Source of the DNA: CFX2 sp014338005
GTDB lineage: Bacteria > Chloroflexota > Anaerolineae > Aggregatilineales > Phototrophicaceae
Length of the DNA: 64,000 bases
Assembly (NCBI GenBank): GCA_030263555.1
Contig: SZPE01000005.1
Coordinates: forward strand, 1 to 64,000
Direction of reading: 5' to 3'
Below the pieces are notes generated by a model. The model made no database searches, was not told the origin of the DNA, and worked only from the letters and a program-made list of their open reading frames with translations. Shown here one piece after another: positions 34,609-42,024 of this stretch (its first letter is position 1; each line of letters starts with the position of its first letter). The position numbers were made by a program, and so were the translations under genes.

Positions 34609-36336
34609 CTACGGGGTCGCCAGATACCAGGTATCAACGTTCCAGTAGAGCTGGCTCGGATACGGGTCGAAGCCCATCACGCTGGCATTCGCGCCGTACA
34701 TACCGTTGATAACGTACAGCGGAATATACGGCAGGTCTTGCTGCATGATTTCCTGAATTTCATGGTACAGGGCAGTGCGCTCCACCGGGTCGCAGCCGGG
34801 CAGCGACTTGGCCTTCGCATTCAGTTCCACCATGCGCGGGTTGTTGTAGGAGGTGTTGTTGCTGCCGCTGCCCACGATGTCGCTGACCGGGGTCAGAATC
34901 TGGGTCAGATCGGGATCATCCGGGTAACCGTTGCGCCAGCCCAGGATGAAGGCGTCGAAGGTCTGAGCATCCATAATGTCCAGCAGGGTGTTGAAGTCAA
35001 TAGCCTGGAAGTCTACTTCGATGCCGATCTGTTTGAGCTGGTCCTGGACGATGGTGCCAACCGCACCGCGGCGGGTGTTGCCCTCGTTGGTGTACAGCAC
35101 AAAACGGAACGGCGTGCCTTCTTCAGCATACAGGCAGCCCTGGCAGATGCGCGGGGTATCTGGGTTGCCGTCATCATCCACGAAGCCGGCCTCATCCAGC
35201 ATAGCTTTGGCAGCTTCAGGATCGTAAGCGATGGGCGGCAGTTCCTTGTGGTAGGCCCACGACGCCGGGATAATCATTGAGGTCATGCGCTCGCCATGCC
35301 CGAAGACCGCACCCTGGATGATTTCATCCACGTTGATGGCCTTCGCCATCGCCTGGCGGACGCGCACGTCACCGAACAGCGGGTGATGACCCTGGTCAAT
35401 CGGGTTGCCGTTTTCGTCAAAGGCGTTCTGCGGGTTGGTCGGGTCGGCGTAGTTCAGCGCCAGGTAGTCCCAGGCATTGCCGGGGAAGCTGTACATATTC
35501 AGGTTGGAATTCGCCAGCAGGTCATCGCGGCGGTTCACTGCCGGGCCATCAATGACGTTGGTTTCGCCGGCAATGAACTGTTCCACCAGCACCGTCTGGT
35601 CCGGCACGACTTTGTAGATGAAGCCGGTCGGCAGTACGACGCCGTTGGTCGCGCCCGAATAGTCCTGGTTAGCAATCAGGCCAACCTGCTCGGCAGAACG
35701 GAACTCGCCAAACGAGAAAACGCCGCCGGTTACGTCGGGAGCGATGTTAAACGGCGCGTCGTTCAGCTCGGCGTAATCCGCCGGCAGCACATGCGACGGC
35801 ACCGGATACAGCGCGCCGGCATAGTTCAGGGCCGTGCAGTCGGCACTGGTGAACTTCACCACCACCGTCTGGGCATCCGGCGCTTCCACACTCTCGATGC
35901 TGTCCAGCACATAGGTCAGCGGCGTGTCCACAACGCCCTGGCCGCCGGCTACGATGGCGTTCCAGGTGTACAGCACGTCCGCCGAAGTGATCTGCGTGCC
36001 GTCCGACCAGAAGTAGTCATCACGCAGGCTGAAGGTATAGGTCAGGCCATCCTCGGAGATCGTCCAGTCGTTGACGATGGCTGCCGGGTCTTCTTTGGAG
36101 AAGTTGGCCGTCGCGGGGTCAACACCGATGAAACCGGGGAACAGGAAAGAGGTGATGCGCGTAGAAGCCGTATCGCTGGCGAGAATCGGGTTGAAGGTCG
36201 CGGGGTCGCCGCCGAAGTTACCTTCAATGAGGATCCCACCCTCGCCGGGCGCGGGAGTGTCCTGCGCTACGACGGTCAGCGCGCCAACCATCAGCAGCGC
36301 CAACACTAATACCAATAATTTACTCGTACTTTTCAT
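34609..36336 (-). CDS. ABC transporter substrate-binding protein, peptide/nickel family (SBP_bac_5)
   Basis: A 575-residue secreted protein. The signal peptide (STSKLLVLVLALLMVGALTVVA) ends near residue 24 with no lipobox. The family pattern is clear: FSLRDDYFWSDGTQITSADV, then DVRVRQAMAKAINVDEII, and a late HEIQEIMQQDLPYIPLY. It captures peptides or other solutes for the two permeases encoded downstream. It is first in its operon, with AAGGAG seven bases before the ATG, and has a leader of about 150 bases. Confidence 0.94.
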   Translation of the reverse strand: MKSTSKLLVLVLALLMVGALTVVAQDTPAPGEGGILIEGNFGGDPATFNPILASDTASTRITSFLFPGFIGVDPATANFSKEDPAAIVNDWTISEDGLTYTFSLRDDYFWSDGTQITSADVLYTWNAIVAGGQGVVDTPLTYVLDSIESVEAPDAQTVVVKFTSADCTALNYAGALYPVPSHVLPADYAELNDAPFNIAPDVTGGVFSFGEFRSAEQVGLIANQDYSGATNGVVLPTGFIYKVVPDQTVLVEQFIAGETNVIDGPAVNRRDDLLANSNLNMYSFPGNAWDYLALNYADPTNPQNAFDENGNPIDQGHHPLFGDVRVRQAMAKAINVDEIIQGAVFGHGERMTSMIIPASWAYHKELPPIAYDPEAAKAMLDEAGFVDDDGNPDTPRICQGCLYAEEGTPFRFVLYTNEGNTRRGAVGTIVQDQLKQIGIEVDFQAIDFNTLLDIMDAQTFDAFILGWRNGYPDDPDLTQILTPVSDIVGSGSNNTSYNNPRMVELNAKAKSLPGCDPVERTALYHEIQEIMQQDLPYIPLYVINGMYGANASVMGFDPYPSQLYWNVDTWYLATP

Positions 36337-36489
36337 GCTTTACTCCTTGTAATTATTATGAGGCATCTAACCCGGCTTCGCGCCGACACACGCTTCGGCA
36401 GAGAGCCGCACGAACCTTTTATGGCCGCTGTCTACGATACTCGCAGCACAGACAAAAGGTTCAATCGAAAGACGGCCTGATTTTGCCGC
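36337..36489 (-). promoter_or_regulatory. Long, potentially structured 5' leader of the ABC operon
   Basis: Between the inferred transcription start near 36489 and the ATG at 36336 lie about 150 bases without a gene. A 9-bp arm pair (GAACCTTTT at 36412-36420 with AAAAGGTTC at 36454-36462) encloses a further TGTCT/AGACA pairing. More G/C-rich short stems follow, before the ribosome site. No known riboswitch class is recognised. Confidence 0.4.
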
Positions 36490-36495
36490 GCACTT

Positions 36496-36524
36496 AGTGT
36501 AGCAAGGCAGGACACAATTGGCAA
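36496..36524 (-). promoter_or_regulatory. Sigma-70-type promoter of the ABC operon
   Basis: On the minus strand, TTGCCA (36519-36524), a 17-base spacer and TACACT (36496-36501) form a good promoter directed towards the binding-protein gene. It lies just after the tRNA-Pro terminator. Confidence 0.6.
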
Positions 36525-36566
36525 AAAAAGACCTTCTGTTTTGGTTGTTTTTCCACAAACAGAAGG
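36523..36566 (-). terminator. Rho-independent terminator of tRNA-Pro
   Basis: On the minus strand, CCTTCTGTTT and AAACAGAAGG form a perfect 10-bp stem (36532-36541 with 36557-36566) followed by a run of seven T. Confidence 0.8.
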
Positions 36567-36576
36567 CCGCTTTCCA

Positions 36577-36650
36577 TCGGGGTGCCGGGACTCGAACCCG
36601 GGACCTCTTGCACCCCATGCAAGCGCGCTACCAGGCTGCGCCACACCCCG
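36577..36650 (-). tRNA. tRNA-Pro (anticodon GGG)
   Basis: A 74-base cloverleaf. The acceptor stem is CGGGGTG with CACCCCG, followed by discriminator A. The D arm contains AGCCTGGTAGC. The anticodon stem CTTGC/GCAAG encloses loop ATGGGGT, giving anticodon GGG. The T arm has GGTTCGAGTCC. The 3' CCA is not encoded. It reads CCC/CCU proline codons. Confidence 0.95.
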
Positions 36651-36748
36651 TTTAACTCAAATCAAGTATAGCGGACGCCCCGCCCACCTGCAAGGCTAAA
36701 TGTAGAAAACGATTTTGTCCTGATATTGTGCGAACCCACCAGCAGCGG

Positions 36749-36777
36749 TTGCCTGCTAAAACGAGAAACTTTATACT
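36749..36777 (+). promoter_or_regulatory. Sigma-70-type promoter of selD
   Basis: TTGCCT (36749-36754), a 17-base spacer and TATACT (36772-36777) lie 35 bases before the selD ATG. Confidence 0.6.
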
Positions 36778-36812
36778 CTGGGCAGGTGTTAAACAATTTT
36801 TCAACCAAACCT

Positions 36813-37868
36813 ATGGAAAACATCCGACTCACATCCCTGGTGGCCTGCGCGGGTTGAGCGTCTAAGCTCGGTCCAAAAGACCTGGCGCAAGTTTTGCGCC
36901 CGCTGACCGGCCTGTTTCCAACCGAAGATTATCCCGCGCTGCTGGTCGGCCTGGCCGAACCGGACGATTCGGCTGTCTACCGGCTGGATGCCGAACGCGC
37001 CATCATCTCGACGGTGGACTTTTTCCCGCCCGTCGTTGACGACCCTTATGCATTTGGCGCGATAGCGGCTGCCAACGCCCTCAGCGATGTGTACGCCATG
37101 GGCGGCGAGCCGCTTTTTGCCATCAACCTGGTCGCTTATCCCGACGGTTACGGCCTGGAAATCCTGACCGAAATCCTGCGCGGGGGCGCGGAAAAAGTCC
37201 GCGAGGCCGGGGCGGCCATCGCCGGCGGCCATACCGTCACCGACAAGGAACCCAAATACGGCCTGGCCGTCACCGGCATCATTCATCCCGGCCAGGTGAT
37301 GACCAAAGGCGGCGCGTTACCCGGCGACCAGCTTGTGCTGACCAAACCGCTCGGCAGCGGCGTCATCACCACGGCCCTTAAAAACGAAAAAGCGCAGCCT
37401 GACCATGTTGAAACGGCCATCGCCAGCATGTTACGGCTCAACCGGGACGCTTCGCGGCTCGCGCGGTCTTACGGCGTTCGTGCCATGACCGACATCACAG
37501 GTTATAGTTTATTGGGACACGGCCACGAAATGGCGCACCTCAGCGGCGCTGACTTTTTCATTCGATTTGAGGCGCTTCACTGGTTGCCCGGCGCGTTCGA
37601 CTACGGCCAGCAGGAAATTTTCGCCGGCGGCCTGTTCCGCAACCTTGACTATTTCGGCCAATGGGTGCATTTTGAAGGGGACTTTAAACCGTTTGAGCGC
37701 GATCTGCTTTTCGACCCGCAGACTTCTGGGGGACTGCTGATGGCCGTACCGCCCGAAAACCTGGCGGCTTTAATGCGCGATCTGGCGCTGGCCGGGGACA
37801 GCGCGCGCCATATTGGCGAAGTTCGCGCCGGGAACGGCATGATTAACGTATATAAAAGTAACATCTGA
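36813..37868 (+). CDS. selD: Selenide, water dikinase, itself a selenoprotein (in-frame UGA = Sec15)
   Basis: From ATG 36813 the frame reads MENIRLTSLVACAG, then TGA at 36855-36857, then ASKLGPKDLAQVLRPL. The UGA falls exactly at the catalytic Cys/Sec position of SelD, in the context CAGUASKL. The total is 351 residues, the usual SelD size. Without read-through the protein would have to start at TTG 36894 and lose the conserved N-terminus. Further SelD features are IISTVDFFPPVVDDPY, AANALSDVYAMGG, AGGHTVTDKEPKYG and FDPQTSGGLL. SelD makes selenophosphate from selenide and ATP for Sec-tRNA synthesis. The gene is therefore evidence that this organism uses selenocysteine; selA, selB and selC are not in the window. 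Confidence 0.9.
36855..36900 (+). promoter_or_regulatory. Candidate bacterial SECIS region after the selD UGA
   Basis: Right after the UGA are foldable segments: GGTC/GACC around CAAAA (36870-36882), and a 7-bp perfect stem GGCGCAA/TTGCGCC (36884-36890 with 36894-36900), whose apical region holds a GU as in bacterial SECIS loops. Which hairpin SelB would bind cannot be decided by eye. Confidence 0.45.
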
Positions 37869-37891
37869 TTAACGAGCAGGAGCATCGGCTG

Positions 37892-38302
37892 ATGGTTAGC
37901 CAACCCAGTCATACTTACGGCCTTTCCAAAAATCTGTTCGTCAGCCGTAAAGCCAGCGGCGATTCGATCGTCGTCGGCGGCACCGGCGAGGACAACACGC
38001 GCTGGACGCGGGTGCTGTCCTATCGCGCCGCGCAAATGCTGTGGTTTAATCTGGCGGAACTGCTCTATCCCGAAAAATCCAAACGCATCGGCGGCCTCAT
38101 CACCACTGCGCCCCTGCGCGGCGCCGACCTCCCTACCATCACCACGCATACCGCCGTAGATAAAACCGAAGACAGTAATTTTGAAGTCACCGGCTGGGCC
38201 GGCAGCCAGAGCTGGGTCATCAAGCTGGATGCCGATGAGGTTCGGCGTTTCTGGTCGGCCCTGGACGCGGTTTTAACCCCTATCGAGTGGTCGGAGCAGT
38301 AG
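37892..38302 (+). CDS. Hypothetical protein
   Basis: A 136-residue soluble protein, mixed alpha/beta by appearance (RVLSYRAAQMLWFNLAELLYP near the middle, GSQSWVIKLDADEVRRFWSA near the end). No signal peptide, membrane helix or catalytic motif is seen, and I do not recognise a family. It starts 23 bases after selD, with GCAGGAG about nine bases before the ATG, and could be cotranscribed with selD. That does not by itself imply a role in selenium metabolism. Confidence 0.65.
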   Translation: MVSQPSHTYGLSKNLFVSRKASGDSIVVGGTGEDNTRWTRVLSYRAAQMLWFNLAELLYPEKSKRIGGLITTAPLRGADLPTITTHTAVDKTEDSNFEVTGWAGSQSWVIKLDADEVRRFWSALDAVLTPIEWSEQ

Positions 38303-38437
38303 CCGGCCTCAGAGTCCTGTCCCGCGCGCCGCAAAGCCGGTGCAGTCCTCCGCAATTTTGCGCGCAAACCAGAAGTGTATTAGTATGCACGTTGTTGTGG
38401 TTAGATAATCGTTTGTTTTTGCCGAAAGAGGTCACTT

Positions 38438-40552
38438 ATGAGCAGCTACCCCTCGCCTGTCCCCAAACCGCCCTCGGCGGGTGCGGGACAGACCGCGCTG
38501 GCGAAAACCAGTGGGGCTTATGTCAACCTGCGAAGCGGGCCTGGGACGAATTACCAGGACATCGGCGACATCTTTAATAATACCGTACTGGTTTATTATC
38601 CGGCTTCTCGCACGAGCAGCGGTTGGGTATGGGTCGAGCAGTTTAGTGCTTCGGGTTGGGTATCCACCAGCGTTATTTCCTTTGAAAACATCGCCGCGCC
38701 CAAACCCATTCCGCCTGACCAGGCCACACCCTACGACGGAAAAATCGGCATCTGGCACTGGAAAGGGGATGTGCTGCCCGAAAACAGCATCGAGGATGTG
38801 GCGCGTAATATCAAAGCTGCCGCGCCGTATGTCACGCAGGTGTGGGTCAAAATCAGCGACGCGACGGCCCGCACCGGCGCGCAGTGGCAGGGTTATTGGG
38901 ATACTAAACGCAGCCTGGCGATTGACGGCCCGCAAAGTGTTGACCGCTGGGTGAGCGCCCTGCAAAAATTTAATATGGAATTCCATGCCTGGTGCGTGCC
39001 AAAGGGAACACACACCGAAGCCGAAACCAATATCATCATCCAGGCCTGCTCAAGGCCGGGCGTTAAATCTCTGATTCTCGATATAGAGCCTTACGCCGGT
39101 TTCTGGGAAGGCGGGCAAGCCGGCATCCGCCCGTTTATGACCCGCATCCGCCGCGCGCTGCCGGGTTCGTTCCATATCGGCCTCGGCGTTGACCCCCGGC
39201 GGCATCATTATGCCTCCATCTTCCCCCAGGAATGGTATCCTTTCGTCAACAGCGTGCATCCGATGGTCTACTGGGCGACCTTCCGGCGCACCCCGGAAGA
39301 TTCGCTCAAAGAGACTTATGAAGTCTGGGGCGGGTATGGGCGTCCGATCATCCCGATTCTGGACGGCGATGCACCCCCCAGCGAGATGGCGACCGCCATC
39401 ACCCTTGCCACCCAGCGCCATCAGGCGCGCGGACTCAGTTGGTGGCGGCTGGGGACGATCACGCCTGCCGGCTGGAAAGCCATCAGTCAGCCGATCACAC
39501 CCGGCACGCCCCCGCCCGGCCCGGTAGACCCTGAACCGGCTCCGGGCATCGAGATCGTCGTCCGCCCCAGCGATGTCGGGTTCGCCAGCGGCACGTACAC
39601 CGGCAAATCGGAGTTCAGCCGCTTTCAGGGAACCTGGGGATGGGAAGTGCTTTATAAAGGCACTGAGCCGCAGACCAGCAAAGTCTGGGCGCGCTGGACG
39701 CCGCGAATCAGCAAATCCGCCAAATACGAGATTGCGACCTTCGTCCCCACGCGGCACGCCAGCACGCGCAACGCGCGTTTCAAAATCGCCAATGTTAAAG
39801 GCGTGAGCGGCGAAATGGTCGTTAACCTCGACCAGAGCCGCCACGCCAACCAGTGGGTAACGCTGGGGGTCTTCGACCTGGACGCCTCAACTGCCGGGGC
39901 GGGAACGGTGTTTTTGAACGACCTGACGGGTGAAACCGGGCTTGAAATCGCTTTCGACGCCCTGCGCTGGCAGGAAGTGACAATCCCTGACAAACCCGCG
40001 CCCGGCGGCGAAAATCTGGCCGACGGTTACGACTCCCCTGTTGGGACAGAAACCGAGCGACGCAGCAGCAAGGTTTGGCCCGGCGAATGGATTGACGCCA
40101 GCCCCTTCGCCAGATTGTATTTCGTCGGCACACCCAGCGAAGCCTACCACACCGGCGCCGATCTCAACCTGCCGCGCGACGCCGACGCCCATGCGCCAGT
40201 TTATGCTTCCGCCAGCGGCGTGGTAACGTTCGCCGCCAAACTCCCCGTCTGGGGCAACGTCATCATCATCAAACATGACCCCCTGGCGAGCAACCGGACG
40301 GTGCTTTATGGGCGCTACGCGCATGTCGAGGAAATGATCGTAAAAGTTGGTGACCGGGTGCGCCGGGGACAGCAGATCGCCAAAGTCGGCAACGCCTTCG
40401 GGCGTTATGCCTACCACCTGCATTTTGATCTCAGCCACACCACTATTCTGGAAAGTCAGCCCCAACATTGGCCCGCCAAGAACCTGAATAACCTGCTGGC
40501 GAACTACATTGATCCCCGCGACTTCATCCAGAACAACCGGCCTAAAAGCTAA
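38438..40552 (+). CDS. Multidomain cell-wall-type protein: SH3b, GH-like, golvesin-like and M23 peptidase domains
   Basis: A 704-residue protein. Residues about 22-85 are a bacterial SH3 domain (AYVNLRSGPGTNYQDIG). About 95-345 resembles a TIM-barrel glycosidase-like domain (KIGIWHW, SLILDIEPYAGFWEGG, VHPMVYWATF). About 370-520 resembles golvesin/CBM-like domains. About 540-700 is an M23 metallopeptidase with HTGADLN (His near 571) and YHLHFDLS (HxH near 662). All zinc ligands of LytM-type enzymes are present. No signal peptide is visible at the N-terminus, which is odd for a wall enzyme and may mean a missed start or another export route. A terminator follows. Confidence 0.82.
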   Translation: MSSYPSPVPKPPSAGAGQTALAKTSGAYVNLRSGPGTNYQDIGDIFNNTVLVYYPASRTSSGWVWVEQFSASGWVSTSVISFENIAAPKPIPPDQATPYDGKIGIWHWKGDVLPENSIEDVARNIKAAAPYVTQVWVKISDATARTGAQWQGYWDTKRSLAIDGPQSVDRWVSALQKFNMEFHAWCVPKGTHTEAETNIIIQACSRPGVKSLILDIEPYAGFWEGGQAGIRPFMTRIRRALPGSFHIGLGVDPRRHHYASIFPQEWYPFVNSVHPMVYWATFRRTPEDSLKETYEVWGGYGRPIIPILDGDAPPSEMATAITLATQRHQARGLSWWRLGTITPAGWKAISQPITPGTPPPGPVDPEPAPGIEIVVRPSDVGFASGTYTGKSEFSRFQGTWGWEVLYKGTEPQTSKVWARWTPRISKSAKYEIATFVPTRHASTRNARFKIANVKGVSGEMVVNLDQSRHANQWVTLGVFDLDASTAGAGTVFLNDLTGETGLEIAFDALRWQEVTIPDKPAPGGENLADGYDSPVGTETERRSSKVWPGEWIDASPFARLYFVGTPSEAYHTGADLNLPRDADAHAPVYASASGVVTFAAKLPVWGNVIIIKHDPLASNRTVLYGRYAHVEEMIVKVGDRVRRGQQIAKVGNAFGRYAYHLHFDLSHTTILESQPQHWPAKNLNNLLANYIDPRDFIQNNRPKS

Positions 40553-40572
40553 AAACGAGACCGAATCAAAAA

Positions 40573-40595
40573 GGGCGCTCCGGTCTGGAGCGCCC
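40573..40595. terminator. Bidirectional terminator between M23 protein and SufT-like genes
   Basis: A perfect 9-bp stem (GGGCGCTCC with GGAGCGCCC) and a 5-base loop lie between two convergent genes, preceded by a run of A, which serves the leftward gene. Confidence 0.7.
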
Positions 40596-40615
40596 CCGCC
40601 CTACTCCTACTCCGT

Positions 40616-40924
40616 CTAAAACAAACCCCAATCGTCGGCAGCGCCTTCCTCCATCATGCTGGGGTCCCACATCTCCAGCCCCATTTCGATGGTGGTCGGC
40701 CTGCGTGTATAGTTCTGCGCCGTCCGCCGCGTCTGCTCAAGCAGCTGCGGCGCATACGGACAAAACGGCGTGGTCATAATCATCACCAGATGGGCGCGGT
40801 CTTCCAAGATTTCAACCTTGCGAATCAGTCCCAATTCGATAACGTTCATCCCGATTTCGGGATCAACCACGTCTCGCAAAGCCTCTCGCAGCCCTTCCTC
40901 GATTATTTGTATCTGGTCGGTCAT
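40616..40924 (-). CDS. MIP18/DUF59 family protein, SufT-like Fe-S assembly factor
   Basis: A 102-residue protein with the MIP18 pattern: EALRDVVDPEIGMNVIELGLI, then MIMTTPFCPYAPQLLEQT with the conserved Cys, and a C-terminal WDPSMM. Members (SufT, PaaD, CIA2) help deliver Fe-S clusters. It is divergent from the suf operon across a 300-base AT-rich region, which supports the Fe-S link. The ATG at 40924 is chosen by family fit; the frame is open to 40981. Confidence 0.88.
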   Translation of the reverse strand: MTDQIQIIEEGLREALRDVVDPEIGMNVIELGLIRKVEILEDRAHLVMIMTTPFCPYAPQLLEQTRRTAQNYTRRPTTIEMGLEMWDPSMMEEGAADDWGLF

Positions 40925-41037
40925 TATGGATTGTCTCTCGATCTCTGCAAATGGATGTTTTATAATTTTGTATGCTAACACAGGTCCCTCCGGGAGTCAA
41001 TTTTTATAACTCCAATCATAATTATCTACCGTTATTA

Positions 41038-41064
41038 ATAAATTTTAACTTCGGTTAAATTTAT
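41038..41064. promoter_or_regulatory. AT-rich inverted repeat in the suf control region
   Basis: ATAAATTTTAAC and GGTTAAATTTAT form an imperfect dyad around TTC, about 60 bases upstream of the suf -35 element, in the gap between divergent Fe-S genes. It is a plausible operator for an Fe-S or iron-responsive regulator; no known site matches exactly. Confidence 0.4.
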
Positions 41065-41123
41065 TTTGTGACAGCCGTAACAGAGCATCTCTGTGAGAAT
41101 TTCTCTAATGTTAATTATAAATA

Positions 41124-41153
41124 TTGACACCGGCCTGAAACGGCTGTTATACT
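41124..41153 (+). promoter_or_regulatory. Strong sigma-70-type promoter of the suf operon
   Basis: TTGACA (41124-41129), an 18-base spacer and TATACT (41148-41153) lie about 70 bases before the sufC ATG. The rest of the 40925-41223 gap is AT-rich, with no gene seen. Confidence 0.75.
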
Positions 41154-41223
41154 TACCACAGCTTTGACCCATAGGTACGAAGAAAATTTAACCAGACATC
41201 AAAACTTGAGGAGGAAGCCCAGC

Positions 41224-41994
41224 ATGGGCGCTGCACTAGAAATTCGCAACCTACACGTCTCTGTCGAGGATAAACCCATCCTTCGCGGGGTGAATTTGAC
41301 GGTTAAACAGGGCGAGGTTCATGCCCTGATGGGGCCAAACGGTTCCGGCAAAAGCACCCTGGCAAACGTCCTGCTGGGGCATCCGGCTTACGAAGTCACC
41401 GCCGGGCAGATCATCTTCGAGGGTGAAGACCTGCTGGAAATGGAAGCCGACGAGCGCAGCCGGGCCGGGCTGTTTCTCGCCTTCCAGTACCCTGTGTCTA
41501 TCCCCGGTGTTACGCTGGCGAATTTCCTGCGTCAGGCCATCAATGCGCGCATGAAGGCGAAAGACCCGGACAGCAAGGGCATCTCGATCCCGGAATTTCG
41601 CCGCCTGCTTAAGGCCAAGATGGATTTGCTCCAGATGGATCACAGTTTCGCCGGGCGCTACCTGAACGAAGGTTTTAGCGGCGGTGAGAAAAAACGCGCC
41701 GAAATCCTCCAAATGGCGACCCTCGAACCACGCATCGCCATCCTGGATGAAACCGATTCGGGGCTGGACATTGACGCGCTGCGGATTGTATCCGACGGCG
41801 TGAACAAACTACGCGGGCCGAACCTGGGCGTTCTGGTCATCACGCATTACCAGCGCATTCTCAACTACATCCAACCCCAATATGTCCATGTCATGCTCGA
41901 AGGCCAGATTGTCGAGAGTGATGGCCCGGAACTGGCGCTGCGCCTGGAAGAAATGGGCTACGACTGGATTCGGGAAAAATACAATGCCCTCTAA
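41224..41994 (+). CDS. sufC: Fe-S assembly ATPase SufC
   Basis: A 256-residue ABC-type ATPase: Walker A GPNGSGKST near residue 38, the SufC-type signature FSGGEKKRAEIL, Walker B and following residues ILDETDSGLDIDAL. It works in the SufBCD scaffold that builds Fe-S clusters. A strong GAGGAGG ribosome site at 41208-41214 fixes the ATG at 41224, although the frame is open upstream to 41164. sufB follows 30 bases downstream. Confidence 0.96.
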   Translation: MGAALEIRNLHVSVEDKPILRGVNLTVKQGEVHALMGPNGSGKSTLANVLLGHPAYEVTAGQIIFEGEDLLEMEADERSRAGLFLAFQYPVSIPGVTLANFLRQAINARMKAKDPDSKGISIPEFRRLLKAKMDLLQMDHSFAGRYLNEGFSGGEKKRAEILQMATLEPRIAILDETDSGLDIDALRIVSDGVNKLRGPNLGVLVITHYQRILNYIQPQYVHVMLEGQIVESDGPELALRLEEMGYDWIREKYNAL

Positions 41995-42024
41995 CCAAAA
42001 GCTAAACGTCGAAGGAGCGATTTA

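Noticed and set aside
35296..36309. Rightward open frame opposite the ABC binding-protein gene
   Set aside because: Runs antisense to a clear SBP_bac_5 gene; no recognisable domain, composition typical of a shadow frame.
36855..36857. Stop codon or pseudogene in selD
   Set aside because: The UGA is at the known Cys/Sec site, with conserved sequence before and after and normal total length, so recoding is the simpler reading.
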